DNA from: Desulfobacteraceae bacterium
GTDB lineage: Bacteria; Desulfobacterota; Desulfobacteria; Desulfobacterales; Desulfosalsimonadaceae
Direction: 5' to 3'
NCBI GenBank assembly: GCA_007136525.1
Contig: SLGU01000089.1
Coordinates: 1-5,357, forward strand
DNA length: 5,357 nt
The stretch's first letter is position 1, and each line of letters begins with the position of its first letter. The notes beneath the pieces are model-generated. The model did not search any database, had not been told where the DNA came from, and worked only from the letters and a program-made list of their open reading frames with translations. The position numbers were made by a program, and so were the translations under genes. Shown here one piece after another: positions 4,216-5,357 of the stretch.

Positions 4216-4301
4216 TGCTGCTCAGGCAGCTTGAATGGCAGACCGGCAGCCATGAAATTGCACCAGAGGTGATCCATGAAAAAATCGGGCGTGCCCGTTG
4301 A
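4215..4301 (+). other. Possible 28-codon small ORF linking phaE and phaC
   Basis: An ATG at 4215 overlaps the phaE stop as TAATG and opens a 28-codon frame (MLLRQLEWQTGSHEIAPEVI and onward). It ends at TGA 4299-4301, 26 bases inside phaC and in another frame. It has no Shine-Dalgarno of its own and could only be read by reinitiation after phaE. It may be chance; listed because stop-start overlaps often serve translational coupling. Confidence 0.2.
4266..4278 (+). promoter_or_regulatory. Extended Shine-Dalgarno of phaC
   Basis: GAGGTGATCC (4266-4275) directly abuts ATG 4276. All ten bases are complementary to the usual 3' end of bacterial 16S rRNA (GGATCACCTCCTTTA), longer than ordinary Shine-Dalgarno sites. 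It fixes the phaC start, since an in-frame stop lies at 4270-4272. Confidence 0.75.
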
Positions 4302-5357
4302 GATGATTCTGGCGAAACTGGCCGAGGAAACCGGAAAAACCCGGAGTCGCGTGCAGAAAGCCTCTGAGGTGCTGCTTTCCCCCCTTGATACCGGGATCGC
4401 CCGGACGCCATATGAGGAGGTGCATGCCGAAGACCGGGTGACACTCAAGTATTACAGCCCGGAAAAACGCCCGGCAAAGCGCGTTAAAACGCCCCTGCTG
4501 ATCGTATATGCACTGATCAACCGGGAAACCATGCTCGACCTGCAGCCGGAAAGGAGCGTCGTCCGATCCCTGATGGGCACCGGCATCGACCTGTACATGA
4601 TCGACTGGGGATATCCTTCTGAAAAAGATAAATTTCAGACCATTGACGATCACGTCAATGGATATATGGATACCATGGTCGATGTCATACGCAAACGCCA
4701 CAACATTGAACGGATCAATCTTATGGGCATCTGCATGGGCGGTACTTTTTCCCTTATCTATACCGCACTGCATCCCGAAAAAATTAAAAACCTGATCACA
4801 ACCGTTACGCCTTCGAATTTTGACACAGACCAGGGACTGCTACATATCTGGATGAAACACGTAGACCCCGGCCTGCTGATGGGGGCTTACGGCAATATGC
4901 CCGGCGACATCATGAATATCGGCTTTCTGCTTTTAAACCCGGCCCGCCTGATGCTGGATAAGTATATCGGTTTCATGGAAAACGCCGATGACAAAAATTT
5001 CGTGGAAAATTTCGTACGGATGGAAAAATGGATATTCGACAGCCCGGATGTGCCGGGCGAGACTTTCCGGCAGTTTGTGGTGGACTGCTACCAGAAAAAC
5101 CTTCTAATTCAGAATCGGATGGAAGTGGGCGGTCAATTGGTCGATTTGAAAAACATTACCGTCCCCTTGCTCAATATTTACGGCAAATTCGACCACCTGG
5201 TCCCGCCCGGGGCATGTGACCGGCTGACCCGGAGTGTGGGGAGTTCGGATACCGAGGATGTATGCCTGGAAACCGGGCATATCGGGATTTATGTCAGTTC
5301 AAAAACCCAGAAAGAGTTTGTTCCGAAAATTATCCGATGGCTGAAAAAGCGGGACGG
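4276..5357 (+). CDS. phaC: Class III PHA synthase catalytic subunit PhaC (3' end cut by window)
   Basis: PhaC polymerises (R)-3-hydroxyacyl-CoA into PHA at the granule surface, together with PhaE. The 360 visible codons cover nearly the whole protein, because class III PhaC is about 355 residues. The frame is open at the edge (last complete residues WLKKRD), so only a few codons are likely missing. It is an alpha/beta hydrolase with the PhaC box GICMGG (151-156) and nucleophile Cys153. The acid is Asp306 in YGKFDHLVPP (302-311), and the base is His335 in ETGHIGIYV (332-340). All three are offset by exactly four from the Allochromatium triad as I remember it (Cys149, Asp302, His331). The segment TPLLIVYALINRETMLDLQP (72-91) and MIDWGYP (108-114) are further family signatures. 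The short length lacks the long N-terminal domain of class I/II enzymes, which fixes class III and agrees with the adjacent phaE. It probably favours short-chain monomers (inferred from class). Confidence 0.95.
   Translation, partial: MKKSGVPVEMILAKLAEETGKTRSRVQKASEVLLSPLDTGIARTPYEEVHAEDRVTLKYYSPEKRPAKRVKTPLLIVYALINRETMLDLQPERSVVRSLMGTGIDLYMIDWGYPSEKDKFQTIDDHVNGYMDTMVDVIRKRHNIERINLMGICMGGTFSLIYTALHPEKIKNLITTVTPSNFDTDQGLLHIWMKHVDPGLLMGAYGNMPGDIMNIGFLLLNPARLMLDKYIGFMENADDKNFVENFVRMEKWIFDSPDVPGETFRQFVVDCYQKNLLIQNRMEVGGQLVDLKNITVPLLNIYGKFDHLVPPGACDRLTRSVGSSDTEDVCLETGHIGIYVSSKTQKEFVPKIIRWLKKRD

Noticed and set aside
4222..4773. Open frame of 183 codons on the minus strand
   Set aside because: It is antisense to the PhaC active-site region, which is clearly the coding strand.
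1..5357. CRISPR arrays, insertion sequences, prophage or toxin-antitoxin genes
   Set aside because: No spaced direct repeats, transposase, integrase or toxin-like frames are visible on either strand.

Overview
The window is a compact polyhydroxyalkanoate (PHA) storage locus, flanked on the left by a tRNA gene and the 5' end of a class A penicillin-binding protein gene. The organism is most likely a Gram-negative anaerobe of the Desulfobacterota (Desulfosarcina/Desulfococcus-like). I infer this from three things: a two-subunit class III PHA synthase (PhaE+PhaC), a proteobacterial-type PhaR regulator and intracellular depolymerase beside it, and a long palindromic intergenic repeat of a kind I remember from such genomes. 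No marker gene in the window proves the taxonomy.

Left part (1-804): a GT51 transglycosylase/penicillin-binding protein gene reads leftward off the edge from about position 397. A tRNA-Val(GAC) gene reads rightward from 482 to 556. The two are separated by a short region with face-to-face TTGACA boxes. The tRNA is followed by a strong terminator (565-602), a roughly 127-bp imperfect palindrome (608-734) with a short tail, and a second, apparently orphan terminator (776-804). The tRNA has a cloverleaf without stem mismatches but carries C instead of the near-universal U at position 33.

PHA part (805-5357): phaZ (intracellular PHA depolymerase, +) converges on phaR (PHA-responsive regulator, -), and their stop codons abut with no spacer. 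phaR is divergent from a small phasin-like gene. That gene leads what looks like an operon with phaE and phaC, the two subunits of class III PHA synthase. phaC runs off the right edge, probably only a few codons short of its end. Degradation (PhaZ), granule coating (phasin), polymerisation (PhaEC) and control (PhaR) therefore sit together. The monomer-supply genes (phaA/phaB) are not in the window.

The most interesting signal is regulatory. The phaZ promoter and the phasin-phaE-phaC promoter share the same ungapped module: TGCA(C/A)TGCA followed by an A-tract, then TTGACA starting exactly 19 bases after the motif start, then a -10 region of TA(T/A)(T/C)TTATTA at the same distance. The 8-mer TGCAATGC occurs again in the phaR leader. 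This suggests one regulator, most simply PhaR, acting on degradation, synthesis and its own gene. No CRISPR array, insertion sequence or phage gene is visible.
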